Source of the DNA: CAVXFB01 sp963760935
GTDB taxonomy: Bacteria; Planctomycetota; Planctomycetia; Pirellulales; Thermoguttaceae
Length of the DNA stretch: 64,000 bases
NCBI GenBank assembly: GCA_963760935.1
Contig: CAVXFB010000006.1
Span: 868,001-932,000 of the forward strand
Direction of reading: 5' to 3'
Of this stretch, positions 44,738-54,448 are shown piece by piece (positions within the stretch are counted from its first letter, which is position 1; each line of letters opens with the position of its first letter). A program made the translations under genes and the position numbers. A model generated the notes under the pieces. The model did not search any database. It had not been told where the DNA came from and saw nothing but the letters and a program-made list of their open reading frames with translations.

Positions 44738-46924
44738 TCATCTTCCCATTTTCCAGGCGAGCAGTGTTTCTGCAAATAGCAGACCCAGTGCGGCATAAAG
44801 CAGGCTAATGTGCACGTAGCCGGTCGAGTGGATCGGCATTGCAGCGTGTGCAGCGCCAATGTCCTGTGACGTCTGGTCGTTGAGACTAATCCCCGGCCAT
44901 ACGTCCTTGCGCAATTCCTCTGGGCTGATCGGCGTCAGGTCGCTCTCCGCCGTATCGACATTGACCGCAAAGTCTTTGCTATGGCTTACGCCAAGCCGAG
45001 CGACGTAAATGCCGCTCTGTGTTGTATCCCCGTATCGCAACGCTTCGGTGCCGGCTGTTGCATGCAGCGGGACAGGTTGGCTGCGGCCGTCGGGCGTTTG
45101 CATGAACAACGGGCCATCGGTGACCGAGCCGGCCGTCAGAAGATCGAGCGGCTCGCCCGTCAGAACGTTTGCACGCTGCCAATTTCCGCCGACACACCAT
45201 GCCACGATTTCTTGAACCAAAGGGACAAAGCTAGGCAGAAGCGGCATGGCGGTCCACGAAGTGCGAGGCTCGGCCGCCGTGGCCACGATCACCACTCGGC
45301 CACGATGGATCGACGCCTCCACGATCAGCGGGTCGCCATTGGCCATCGCCAGCACGGTGCTGGCCGTCGAGTTCTTCGCGAGTGTCAATTTATAGTACTT
45401 GAGGATAGGCGTCGTCACCAAGGCGGCTTCACCGCGTCCGCGAAATGGCTGGACGATTGGATGTTGAAATCCCAGCGGATCGAGTCGAGACTGCCGCCCG
45501 TCGCGGATCGCGCCGAGTTGCGCGGGCAAGATCCGCGGTGCTGCTGCCCTGCCCTGCCCTACCCCGCCCAGTTCCTGGTTGTAGCGGTCGGCCAGGACTT
45601 GATCGCCGAGGAAGAACATCAGGTTGCCGCCGCCGTGAAGATAGGCGTCCAGCACGCGCACTTCGGCAGCGGTAAATTGGGCCACGTTGCACAGCACTAC
45701 GCAATCGTAGGCGCGAAGATCGCGATCCGTAATCGCGTTCTCCGAGGCAATCTCCGGCTGCATTAGGCTTCGGGTGGCCGCTTGATCTTGGGGGGAGAGC
45801 GCGGCGGCCAGATAATCGGCCGCCCCGTGAAACGGGACGCCCGACGGTCGGCCATCGATGCACAAGACATGGATCGCCTGCCGCACTCGCGCAGCGAAAA
45901 ATCGATGGTTGTCGATTTCCAAGGCGTCCCCCTCGGCCCGGACCTCGATGGCGTGGTCGCCCGGCCTATCAAATCGGTACGTGAAGCTGACCGACGATGT
46001 TGTGTCGGCGGCGATCATGATTTCCTTTTGCTCGATCCGACGCCCATCAACGAAAAGCTCGACGGCCTGGGAGTCCCGGGCCTGACGGCCGAAGTTCTTC
46101 AGTTGGGCCTCGAATCGCACGCTGTGGCCGACGATCATTAAGGGGTCGACCGCGCGAAGACTCGTAACGGCCAGATTCTCTGTTATCGGCTGACCGACAT
46201 CGATCACCGACACCGTCGCCATCTGGCTCAATGCCTCGGCCTGTCGCGAAAACTCGGCGCTGGCTGACGCAGAAAGCGCCGGCGCCCATGTTGCCCGCTG
46301 CAAGTCGGTCAGAAAATATACATCGGTTTCGACCAGTCGAGGGTTGTCATGCTGCGCCGTCTCGGCGAGTTGACGAACCGCTTCGATCGTTGCCGGGAGA
46401 TGCGCCGGCATTTGCGGCAGTCGCAGAATGTCGATTTCGTGTTCAATTTCGGATCGTTCCGACGTTGGAGTGGCTACAATGACCTGCGGTGGCGCGGACA
46501 TCAACACAAGCGTGAAGACGTCACCTGGCAAACTGTCGTTGACGATCTGGCGCGAGATTTCCTTAGCTTGGTCAAAACGCGTCTTTTCATTCGCCCGGTA
46601 TCCCATCGAGAACGAGCCATCGAGCACGAGGACGCGATGCGAATGTCCGCCGGCGCTGATCGCGAAACGCGGCCGTTGGATATATGGCTGTGCGACGGCC
46701 AAAACCACCATCGCTATCAGTAGAGTACGGATGGCCAAGAGTAGCCACTGCTCGAAGAACAGCCGACGCGTCTGTTGCTTCGCCGCCGCCAAGAGATATT
46801 CCATCGCGGCCCAGGATATCTCGCGGTGTTTCCGCTTGCTCCAGAGATGGATCACGATTGGCGCTGCCAAGGCCGCCAACCAACCGAGCATCGAAACGTG
46901 TGTCCATCCGAAGGCGAGAAGCAT
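44738..46924 (-). CDS. BatA-type VWA membrane protein
   Basis: A 728-residue protein. It starts with the BatA-N helix pair (SMLGWLAALAAPIVIHLW, then RREISWAAMEYLL-like KHREISWAAMEYLLAAAKQQ) and a second membrane region (LLLAIRTLLIAMVVLAVAQPY), followed by a von Willebrand A domain with VLVLDGSFSMGYR (DxSxS metal site) and VYFLTDLQRATW. A beta-rich part and a C-terminal hydrophobic helix (ISLLYAALGLLFAETLLAW) complete it. It begins three bases after the DUF58 stop and uses GAGGAGG inside that gene as ribosome-binding site, so the two are coupled. No frameshift. Confidence 0.9.
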   Translation of the reverse strand: MLLAFGWTHVSMLGWLAALAAPIVIHLWSKRKHREISWAAMEYLLAAAKQQTRRLFFEQWLLLAIRTLLIAMVVLAVAQPYIQRPRFAISAGGHSHRVLVLDGSFSMGYRANEKTRFDQAKEISRQIVNDSLPGDVFTLVLMSAPPQVIVATPTSERSEIEHEIDILRLPQMPAHLPATIEAVRQLAETAQHDNPRLVETDVYFLTDLQRATWAPALSASASAEFSRQAEALSQMATVSVIDVGQPITENLAVTSLRAVDPLMIVGHSVRFEAQLKNFGRQARDSQAVELFVDGRRIEQKEIMIAADTTSSVSFTYRFDRPGDHAIEVRAEGDALEIDNHRFFAARVRQAIHVLCIDGRPSGVPFHGAADYLAAALSPQDQAATRSLMQPEIASENAITDRDLRAYDCVVLCNVAQFTAAEVRVLDAYLHGGGNLMFFLGDQVLADRYNQELGGVGQGRAAAPRILPAQLGAIRDGRQSRLDPLGFQHPIVQPFRGRGEAALVTTPILKYYKLTLAKNSTASTVLAMANGDPLIVEASIHRGRVVIVATAAEPRTSWTAMPLLPSFVPLVQEIVAWCVGGNWQRANVLTGEPLDLLTAGSVTDGPLFMQTPDGRSQPVPLHATAGTEALRYGDTTQSGIYVARLGVSHSKDFAVNVDTAESDLTPISPEELRKDVWPGISLNDQTSQDIGAAHAAMPIHSTGYVHISLLYAALGLLFAETLLAWKMGR

Positions 46925-46927
46925 CTT

Positions 46928-47818
46928 CTACCTCCTCGATGCCAGATAACTCGCCAACGTCACCTCCAAGGATTGGTCGGTTCGCAGGAGTACGTAATCG
47001 ATTTCCTCGGCCCGGCAGCCGGCCTTCAGTTTGCGTAGATAACGATCGAACTCGGCGAGGTACGTCTTTCGCAGCGCGCGAGGTTCGGTCAACACGTCGC
47101 CCATGTGTTCCAACCCGCGGAACAGGGTGGGGTCATCAAAAGGGAAGTCGATTTCGGCCGGATCGAGCACGTGCATCACGATGACTTCATGCCGACGGTG
47201 CCGCAGGTGTTTTAGACCGGTCAGCATCACGTCAACGTTGTCGAACAGATCGCTTAGGACAATCACGATGCCCCGACGCTTGAGCCGCTCGGCCAGATCG
47301 TGAAAAATTGGCCCGGTTGCCGTTTTGCGCTCAGCCGACGCCGTTTCCATGATGCGCAACAGTTCCTTGAGATGTGACGGGTTGCTGCTGGCGCGGAGCA
47401 GCCAACGTATCTCGTTGTCGAAAACGACCAGGCCCACGCTATCCTGCTGATGAAGTATCACGTAGGCCAAGGCCGCGGCAGCCCGCTGGGCATAATCGAG
47501 CTTCGACAGCGGCGCTGCCTCGCTCCGATATCGCATGCTCTCACTGGTGTCCAAGAGCAGGTGGCAAACGAGGTTCGTATCCTCCTCAAACCGCTTCAGG
47601 TAATACTTGTCGGTGCGGCCAAAAACTTTCCAATCCAAGTAACGGAGATCATCGCCGGGCGAATACTCGCGGTGTTCAGCAAACTCAATCGAGAACCCAT
47701 GAAACGGGCTGCGATGCAAGCCGGAGACATAACCCTCGACCTGCCGCCGTGCGCGCAGCGGCAGCCCCTGCAGCCGTGCCAGCATTTGCGAGTCCAATAG
47801 TTGTGATCCGTTATCCAT
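46928..47818 (-). CDS. DUF58 domain protein
   Basis: A 296-residue protein with the DUF58 signature GFSIEFAEHREYSPGDDLRY then LDWKVFGRTDKYYLKRFEED and the VWA-like metal site LLLDTSESMRYR. DUF58 proteins are adaptor partners of MoxR ATPases. It lies between the MoxR and BatA-like genes in the canonical order. The C-terminal half with IVIVLSDLFDNVDVMLTGLK is intact. Its cellular client is not known; complex assembly or envelope maturation is typical for such clusters. Confidence 0.92.
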   Translation of the reverse strand: MDNGSQLLDSQMLARLQGLPLRARRQVEGYVSGLHRSPFHGFSIEFAEHREYSPGDDLRYLDWKVFGRTDKYYLKRFEEDTNLVCHLLLDTSESMRYRSEAAPLSKLDYAQRAAAALAYVILHQQDSVGLVVFDNEIRWLLRASSNPSHLKELLRIMETASAERKTATGPIFHDLAERLKRRGIVIVLSDLFDNVDVMLTGLKHLRHRRHEVIVMHVLDPAEIDFPFDDPTLFRGLEHMGDVLTEPRALRKTYLAEFDRYLRKLKAGCRAEEIDYVLLRTDQSLEVTLASYLASRR

Positions 47819-47883
47819 GATTTGATACGGGACTTAGCAGCATGTTCCGCCCATATTCGCGGCAGCGAACTGCCGGAGCGCTA

Positions 47884-48989
47884 TCAACCGTCCTTCTGGG
47901 TCGAAGCGCTCTCATCACCCGTCGCTCTTTCCCTTTCTTTCCGAAACACCGGCGGAAGCGGCTCTGATGTGCTATCGTCGTCAACGGTTTCGATCAATCG
48001 TCGGATCAGATCGTCGGGCTTGATGCCTTCCGCTTCAGCGTTGAAGTTTGTGACGATGCGATGGCGCAGGACAGGAAACGCCACGGCCCGGATGTCATCG
48101 GTGCTGGCATAATAGCGGCCCTGCAATGCGGCTCGGGCCTTTGCGCCGAGCACCAGATACTGGCTCGCCCGCGGGCCGGCGCCCCAACTAACGTAGTCGC
48201 GTATAAACTTCAATATGCCGTCCGGGCGCCATCTGCCGGCGCGGTGATCTTGGGACGGCTCAAACGTACCAGCTTCATCGCATAGCGCATCACGTGCTCG
48301 GCCACCGGCACGCGGCGGACGATGTGTTGCAGGGCTAGAATCCGTTCGCCCGATAGCGTTGGCGTCACTGTGGCCATTGTGTCGGCGGTTGTGCGGCGCA
48401 CGATGTCGAGCTCATCGTCTTCGTCGGGATAATCGACGTACGTATTGAACATAAAGCGATCGAGCTGTGCCTCGGGCAGCGGATACGTTCCCTCATGCTC
48501 GATGGGATTTTGCGTAGCCAGGACGAAGAACGGCTGCACGAGTTGACGCCGCCGCCCGCCGGTGGTGATCTGATATTCCTGCATCGCCTCTAGCAGGGCC
48601 GCTTGGGTCTTTGGCGGCGTGCGATTGATTTCGTCGGCGAGGATCACGTTGCCGAAAATCGGTCCCTTCAGAAAATGAAGTTCGCGGTTGCCCGTCACGC
48701 GATCTTCTTGAATCACTTCTGTGCCGGTAATGTCAGAGGGCATCAGGTCAGGCGTAAATTGGATGCGGCGGAACTCCAGCGACAAGGCGTCGGCCAGGGT
48801 GCGGATCATGAGCGTCTTTGCCAGGCCCGGCACACCGACTAATAGGCAGTGGCCCCGGGCGAACATTGCCACCAGTAGTTCTTCGATCACCCGCTGCTGG
48901 CCGACAATCACCCGCCCCAACTGGTCGCAGATGAGCCGATAGGCGTCGCTTAGTTCCCGGACGGCTTGTAGGTCCTCATGTTCGGCCAT
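47884..48989 (-). pseudogene. MoxR-family AAA ATPase, frameshifted near the C-terminal third
   Basis: About 368 residues when repaired. Walker A is LLVGVPGLAKTLMIRTLA (about 50-67), Walker B GNVILADEINRTPP and sensor I FVLATQNPIEHEGTYPLPEA. At about 48221-48230 the frame leaves for ARTAY and stops. The neighbouring frame reads DGILKFIRDYVSWGAGPRAS then QYLVLGAKARAALQGRYY, which is the conserved MoxR lid domain, so one base or two are missing from a GCCCGG run. MoxR ATPases act with DUF58 and VWA proteins encoded downstream to assemble or activate envelope or metal-containing complexes. An essential-type conserved gene makes sequencing error more likely than real loss. Confidence 0.85.
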
Positions 48990-49025
48990 TTCTTCCGTAA
49001 CTCCTGTGTTCGGTCTTACTAGCGT

Positions 49026-51185
49026 CTATGGTCGCCGACGATCGACCAATTGCGGTGGTGATGGTGGACGGGTAATGGTCGCCCCGGGACTAATAGCGAT
49101 CAATTCGGTGGCCGTGGTAATCAGCAAACGCCGTTTGCCCACCACGAGGTTTCCGCCCGACGCATCATGGGCGACCAAGTCGATGGCCTTGCGCGGCTCC
49201 GCAGCCTGCTGGTCGAAAATCATCAGTTTGTCTCGTGTTGGCCACAAAACGCTATTGCCAGACAGCACGCCGCGACCATAGCCGGGCCTATTCTCGCCAG
49301 TCGGCCATACGTGTTGCACGCGACCGCGAGTCTCGTCCTTCAAGCTGATCCAATAGAGTTTGCGGCCTCCCGCGATCAGCCAGTCTCCAGCCACCCCGAG
49401 CAGATAAGCGGCATCGTCAACGATGCTTTCTGTCTGCCAAAGCATTTGGCCGGTGAAGGCATCGAATGCGAAGATGCGCGGGCTGTCGGCCGGCGCCACG
49501 AACACCATGTTACCGCTCATCAGGCAAGGATTCAGATCCCGGAGCCAATGTGGCGCCAGATTCGCTAGATCTCCGTGTCGGTCGCGAGGGTACAGGGCGA
49601 CCCATAGCGGCCGCCCGTTTTCAGTGCGTAGCGCGGCCACGGCGCCAAGATTTGTGTTGTAGTACAGCCGCTTGCCGCACAACGTAAGCAAGTTGTGCGT
49701 GCATTCGTGCAACGAACCGTGGGCCGGTGTCTGGGCACTGCAAATCAGTTGCCGCCATCGCAGCCGGCCAGTGTCGGAGTCGAAACAAGCCACGAACGCC
49801 TGTGGGCGGATATCGTGACGGCGCATCGCCACGTACACGCCCTGAGCATCGGCCACCGGCGAGCCTTCGAACGCCCAGCCCTCTTCCGGCTCGATTTTCC
49901 ACAACAGCCGTCCTTCCGCTGCAAGATCGAGACACACCAGATAGCCGCGCCGGACGGATGCGGTCGTATCCTGCGGCTCGTTGGTAATCGGCCAGCCCAT
50001 GCGAGCGAGCAGTTTGCCCTCGAAAACCGACATGGTAAAACGCGGTACGCCGAGAGTGTCCGAGGGAATCGTCGGCAAAGTCTCGCCATCCGTCTCGCCT
50101 CGGTAGATCGTCGCCTGCCCCCAGGCGGGCTTGCCTGTATCCAAGCGAACAGCGGTAATTTGCTGACCGTCATTGGCCAATACTATGTCACCGGCGAGCA
50201 CTGGGTAGTAGCTGGGAGGTTGCCGCACTGTTTCTTCAGTGCTTGCCACATTGAGCGGTTGCCGCAAGACGGCCGACCGTAGCGGCACGCGCCATGCGAC
50301 GGCGCCGACGTCTACCAACGGCCGAGCGATTCCGTTTCGCTCAAAATTGCCCGCCAGAGTCAGCCAGTCCATTGCGGTTGGCGGCTGCGGCGATGTGACC
50401 GCTTCAGCAAGAAGGGCCCGCAAGGAATCGACGAATTTCCCTTCGCGGTTGCCGAGCCGTCCGACCGCATTTGGGTGCAGCCGGGCAAACTCGACCAACT
50501 CCTCTCGCGCGCGTTCAGTCGCTCCCTCAAGGATTGACGCCAGTACGATTCTTGCCCGCACGGCTGCCAGATCGAGGCTCGTGTCTGGATAGCCCGGCCA
50601 CGTGTTTCGCACGCCCGTGGGCGGAGCGTGGGGCAAGATGCGTTCCCAATACCAGCGGGCCGACGCGTAATCGCCCGATTCCAATGCGATATCTCCCAGG
50701 GCCAGCAGAGCGTCGTCACCATAGCTACTGGCGAACGCCTCTTGCACGATGTCTTCGAGCAACCGTGGATTCCGTCGGGCGATTGCGTCGTCGTACCATC
50801 GATGCGCCACCGGATCGACGCGCGCACGATAGAGCTTCAACGCCTCGGGTGGCAATACGGCCAACTGCAATTGGCACCACTGGCCGAGGCTCACGTACCG
50901 TCGACTGGTTACGCCCAGTAGTTTTGTATCCGGCGATTCTGCCAGTTGGCGAAGGATTTCCACCCCTTCATCCCACTGCCGATCACCAAGCAAGGCTTTC
51001 GCCCGCTCGCATTGAGCCAACACCGAATGATCGACCAGATCAAGTTGAACGCCGTCGGATAGCTCGAACTGGCCCCCAGGCGTGCTGCTGCCAACCTGAG
51101 CGTAAAGCCGCCCGCCGTGCGCAGCAAGCAACGCCGTTGCGAGCAAAGCGACCGCCGTACGGTATCCCGGACCACTACGATTCAT
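49026..51185 (-). CDS. Exported PQQ-repeat (beta-propeller) protein with N-terminal helical repeats
   Basis: A 719-residue protein with a signal peptide (VALLATALLAAHGGRLYAQ). Residues about 50-260 form helical TPR-like repeats (CERAKALLGDRQWDEGVEIL and further). Residues about 330-700 form a PQQ-type beta propeller with blades such as AVRLDTGKPAWGQ, ACFDSDTGRLRWRQL, ALRTENGRPLWVAL and AFDAFTGQMLWQTES. Such proteins are exported, and resemble BamB-like or dehydrogenase-like propellers without the redox residues. It stands upstream of the MoxR gene in the same direction, but 36 bases and a clear break separate them. Role unknown. Confidence 0.88.
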   Translation of the reverse strand: MNRSGPGYRTAVALLATALLAAHGGRLYAQVGSSTPGGQFELSDGVQLDLVDHSVLAQCERAKALLGDRQWDEGVEILRQLAESPDTKLLGVTSRRYVSLGQWCQLQLAVLPPEALKLYRARVDPVAHRWYDDAIARRNPRLLEDIVQEAFASSYGDDALLALGDIALESGDYASARWYWERILPHAPPTGVRNTWPGYPDTSLDLAAVRARIVLASILEGATERAREELVEFARLHPNAVGRLGNREGKFVDSLRALLAEAVTSPQPPTAMDWLTLAGNFERNGIARPLVDVGAVAWRVPLRSAVLRQPLNVASTEETVRQPPSYYPVLAGDIVLANDGQQITAVRLDTGKPAWGQATIYRGETDGETLPTIPSDTLGVPRFTMSVFEGKLLARMGWPITNEPQDTTASVRRGYLVCLDLAAEGRLLWKIEPEEGWAFEGSPVADAQGVYVAMRRHDIRPQAFVACFDSDTGRLRWRQLICSAQTPAHGSLHECTHNLLTLCGKRLYYNTNLGAVAALRTENGRPLWVALYPRDRHGDLANLAPHWLRDLNPCLMSGNMVFVAPADSPRIFAFDAFTGQMLWQTESIVDDAAYLLGVAGDWLIAGGRKLYWISLKDETRGRVQHVWPTGENRPGYGRGVLSGNSVLWPTRDKLMIFDQQAAEPRKAIDLVAHDASGGNLVVGKRRLLITTATELIAISPGATITRPPSPPQLVDRRRP

Positions 51186-51239
51186 ACCCCTAAGTATAAG
51201 GGAGAAGCGACCTTGGCAGAAGAGATGCCAAAGAATGGC

Positions 51240-51314
51240 CAGTGGCTAGTGGTTAGTGAAGGAGAGAGAACTACTAACGACTGTACGTTCGCACTGACCA
51301 CTGACCACCGACCA
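51240..51314. repeat. Intergenic repeat (AGTGGCTAGTGGTTAGTG family)
   Basis: AGTGGCTAGTGGTTAGTG at 51240-51257 and TGACCACTGACCACCGACCA at about 51295-51314 form imperfect inverted arms between the PQQ-repeat gene and the MlaD-like gene. The 30319-30432 repeat is the better copy. Confidence 0.65.
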
Positions 51315-52436
51315 CTACTTGATCCCGATGCCAGGTTTCACCGCATCGCGGAGGATTACGCCGGGGTGGCGGGCAGCCTTGTCCATGAAGACATGGGCAT
51401 CGTCAACGATCGGCTTGAGCTGCCGGGTGACTTCTTCGACGTTTCGCGCGGCGCAATTGAGTCGATCATAGAGCTGCCGGTCATTCAAAAGTGCGCCGAT
51501 CGATCCATCACCCTGTTCAATCCGCGCCATAATCGTCCGCATCAGCGTCGTAATCTCGCCAATATTCTCCATCGCCACCGCGATTTGATCGGCAGGAGCG
51601 GGCTTGCCGGGTTCCGTCGATTCGCTGAACTTGCGCAGCGTTCGCTCAGTGATCTCAATAGTGCTGACCATGCGTTCAATCGGCGTCTTCTGATCGGGGC
51701 CCGTCCGTTCGGTGAACTTCCTAAGCGTGTTGTTGGTTGCTTCAAACGTTTGATTCATGTTGTCGAGCGTGTCAGGGAGACGCCTCATTGCTTGAGTCAG
51801 CTTTTCTCGGTTCTGTTCATCACCCAATATTTGGCGGATGGCAGCGAGCGCGGCGGCCGAGTCGCGGAGAACGTCTTGTGCATTCTTCTGTGTTTCGGGA
51901 TCGAGAATGTCTTCGACGCGCTTGGCCGCCGCGGCCAGTTGGGCGCTGGCGGCGCTCGACGCCTTTCCCGTGTTGGTGACCGTGTCAATGGGTTCGGACA
52001 GCGCGCGCTTCAGGCCGGTGGGATCGTCGGAAACCCGGCCAATCAGCACTGTTCCGGGGGCTATCGGCTTGCCGGCGCCTGGCTTGTTCGGATCGGGAAC
52101 AAACGACAATGCCGTGTCGCCGAGCAAGTCGCGAGTGATATAGCAATCTTCATTCTGGTAAATGACCTTGTCCCCGTCGATCTTGGCGGTAACAAGCACC
52201 TTCGCGTCGTGATCGATCAATTTTACGCTCTCGACACGGCCGATGAGGACGCCGCTTTTCCGCACAGGCGTGTTGTTGCTCACGCCCTGCGCATAGTTGA
52301 AACGTATCTGCACAAGGTAACTGCGGCCCGGAATGAGACTGGGCAACTTGCCGAACATCACCAATAGAATTGCGGCAATGATCAGTGTTGCGAGAAACAT
52401 CACGCCCACGCGAAATTGCATGACGCGTTCGTCCAT
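51315..52436 (-). CDS. MlaD/MCE-domain lipid-transport protein
   Basis: A 373-residue protein: one N-terminal helix (VGVMFLATLIIAAILLVMFG), an MCE domain at about residues 40-125 (YLVQIRFNYAQGVSNNTPVR, KSGVLIGRVESVKL, DALL-type DLLGDTALSFV) and a long coiled-coil tail. MCE proteins form hexameric tunnels between inner and outer membrane. It is the last gene of an mlaE-mlaF-mlaD-like run on the - strand and would complete a lipid ABC transporter. The phylogeny of such systems in planctomycetes suggests outer-membrane lipid handling. Confidence 0.9.
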   Translation of the reverse strand: MDERVMQFRVGVMFLATLIIAAILLVMFGKLPSLIPGRSYLVQIRFNYAQGVSNNTPVRKSGVLIGRVESVKLIDHDAKVLVTAKIDGDKVIYQNEDCYITRDLLGDTALSFVPDPNKPGAGKPIAPGTVLIGRVSDDPTGLKRALSEPIDTVTNTGKASSAASAQLAAAAKRVEDILDPETQKNAQDVLRDSAAALAAIRQILGDEQNREKLTQAMRRLPDTLDNMNQTFEATNNTLRKFTERTGPDQKTPIERMVSTIEITERTLRKFSESTEPGKPAPADQIAVAMENIGEITTLMRTIMARIEQGDGSIGALLNDRQLYDRLNCAARNVEEVTRQLKPIVDDAHVFMDKAARHPGVILRDAVKPGIGIK

Positions 52437-52439
52437 GAC

Positions 52440-53270
52440 TCACCTTCCGTTCTTCTGCCGCATTTCCATCAGCCGCTCGCCGGCTTCGCCGCGGATAAAC
52501 TGCGATACGCGACTATCGCCGGCTTGGTCAATCCTCTCGGCGGGGCCGTCATAGATGATCTGCGGCTCGTGACGATCAAGTCGCGCCAGTGGAAAGAGCA
52601 TCACGACCCGGTCGGCCACCTTCTGCGCGGTTCGCATGTCGTGCGTCACCACGATGCTGGTAACCGGGTGACGCTTGCGCGTGCCGAGGATCAGTTCATT
52701 GATCACGTCGCCCATGATCGGGTCAAGCCCTGTCGTGGGCTCATCGTAAAGCATGATTTCCGGCTCAAGTGCCAACGCCCGCGCAAGTCCAACGCGTTTT
52801 CGCATGCCGCCGGAGAGTTCGGCCGGCTTCCTGCTCAGGATATTCTCAGGCAACCCGACCTCGGCCAGCCGCGCGAGCACATCACTGCGAATCTCTGCGG
52901 GCTTCTTCGTAGTATGTTGCCGCAGCGGAAACGAGACGTTTTGTGCAATGGTCATGCTGTCGAACAGTGCGGCTTGCTGGAATAGAAATCCGAATCGAAT
53001 CCGCTGCTGCGTCAACTCGCTTTCGCTTAGTTCGGCCAGATTGCGGCCGTCGATGTATACGGCGCCGCGGGACGGACACAAGAGCCCGATGATCGTCTTC
53101 AGAAGCACCGTCTTTCCGCAGCCGCTCTCGCCGATAATGGCCAGCGTTTGGCCACGGGGAATCGTCAAGCTGATGTCGCGCAGCACGCGCTGGTGCGAAA
53201 AATCAATGCCGACGTGCTCGAGCATAATGAGCGAGCGATCCAAAGCGGCGTTCGGTATAGTGGCGACCAT
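52440..53270 (-). CDS. MlaF-type ABC transporter ATPase
   Basis: A 276-residue ATPase with Walker A GESGCGKTVLLKTI, signature ELSGGMRKRVGLARALAL, Walker B IMLYDEPTTGLDP and the switch histidine in VVTHDMRTA. The SGGMRKR signature is typical of the MlaF/lipid-import subfamily. It lies three bases before the MCE gene and 97 bases after the permease gene in the same direction, so the three form one transporter for membrane lipids. Confidence 0.92.
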   Translation of the reverse strand: MVATIPNAALDRSLIMLEHVGIDFSHQRVLRDISLTIPRGQTLAIIGESGCGKTVLLKTIIGLLCPSRGAVYIDGRNLAELSESELTQQRIRFGFLFQQAALFDSMTIAQNVSFPLRQHTTKKPAEIRSDVLARLAEVGLPENILSRKPAELSGGMRKRVGLARALALEPEIMLYDEPTTGLDPIMGDVINELILGTRKRHPVTSIVVTHDMRTAQKVADRVVMLFPLARLDRHEPQIIYDGPAERIDQAGDSRVSQFIRGEAGERLMEMRQKNGR

Positions 53271-53367
53271 ATTTCAACCGTCATGTTGCGTGCAGCGAAG
53301 CCTCACGTGTCTCATCGCGGGGGCAGAATCCGTCCCCGCTCTCATAATGGCGGATTTCGCCCCATTC

Positions 53368-54240
53368 TCAAAACAGTTTTGGCGCCTCGGGCCAGAGACT
53401 GAAATAGATCCCATCGAGTGCGATGCCTAGTAGAAGGTCCAACAAGAGAATCATCACGAATGAATATACAAATGCCGTTGTCGCGGCTCGCCCGACGCCT
53501 TCGGCGCCGGGGTCACAATGAAATCCGCGATAGCAGGCGATCAGTGCAATCGCTGCGCCAAAGAATAGACTCTTGAACAAACCGGCAAACAAATCAAAAT
53601 TGCCGACGAAATGCTGCGAGTTCTCCAGATAGTGATGCGAATCGATCCCCAGCAGATACACGGCATAGAACAACGCTCCGGCCACGCCCATGAAATCGGC
53701 CATGATGGTCAAAGCCGGGATCAGCAACAGGCAGCCGAGGAACCGTGGCACGACGAGATAATAGATCGGATTGGCCCCCATGCTCGCCAGGGCATCGATC
53801 TGCTCGGTGACGCGCATCGTGCCCAGTTCGGCGGCCATGGCGCTGCCGACGCGCCCGGCCAGCATCGTGGCTGCCAAAACTGGGCCGAGCTCCCGGACCA
53901 GCGACATATTGATTACGGCGCCCAACTTGGCTTCCAAGTGCAGATTGCGAAACTGCACGTAGCTTTGCACCACCAACACCATGCCGATAAACGTGCCGGT
54001 GAGCGCCACAACGGGAAGGCTAAGAACTCCGATCTGATAAAAACTTGGCCAGATCGTCTCACGCCGTGGCATCCGGGTCAGCATCCAGCGGAACGTGCGT
54101 AGCGAGAAGACAGATATATTCCCCAACCCGATGATGCTATCGACGACCAGTGCACCGAGGTCGGTGATCCATGCGACCACCATCAGCGACACTCGCTGAA
54201 CGGCTGAAGGTCGAAGTTCGGTTGTGGGGTTGCCTGCCAT
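53368..54240 (-). CDS. MlaE-type ABC permease
   Basis: A 290-residue inner-membrane permease. The family region LPVVALTGTFIGMVLVVQSY, the EQIDALASMGANPIYYLVVP signature, and RELGPVLAATMLAGRVGSAM identify MlaE. Five to six hydrophobic helices are visible, the last being FVYSFVMILLLDLLLGIAL. ATG 54240 is preferred to 54324, because homologues start near the first helix and the longer form adds an unlike basic peptide. It forms the membrane part of the lipid transporter with the ATPase and MCE protein downstream. Confidence 0.92.
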   Translation of the reverse strand: MAGNPTTELRPSAVQRVSLMVVAWITDLGALVVDSIIGLGNISVFSLRTFRWMLTRMPRRETIWPSFYQIGVLSLPVVALTGTFIGMVLVVQSYVQFRNLHLEAKLGAVINMSLVRELGPVLAATMLAGRVGSAMAAELGTMRVTEQIDALASMGANPIYYLVVPRFLGCLLLIPALTIMADFMGVAGALFYAVYLLGIDSHHYLENSQHFVGNFDLFAGLFKSLFFGAAIALIACYRGFHCDPGAEGVGRAATTAFVYSFVMILLLDLLLGIALDGIYFSLWPEAPKLF

Positions 54241-54448
54241 ATCGGCCACTCTCACCAGACTCTTTGTGTATCCTGCCCAAAGCCCGCGGTTATCCGGTCC
54301 AGACCGCCTGCGCAGTTCGGGCACCGGGCCTTCTCTCTGTTACTTCGTCGCCCCGACTCTATGGCTTGAGCGAAGTCTGCGGATAGATCGGGCTCGTTGA
54401 AACAGGTAGTTTTGGGGGAATGGGGGCGAGCAGTTGCTGCACCACAAT

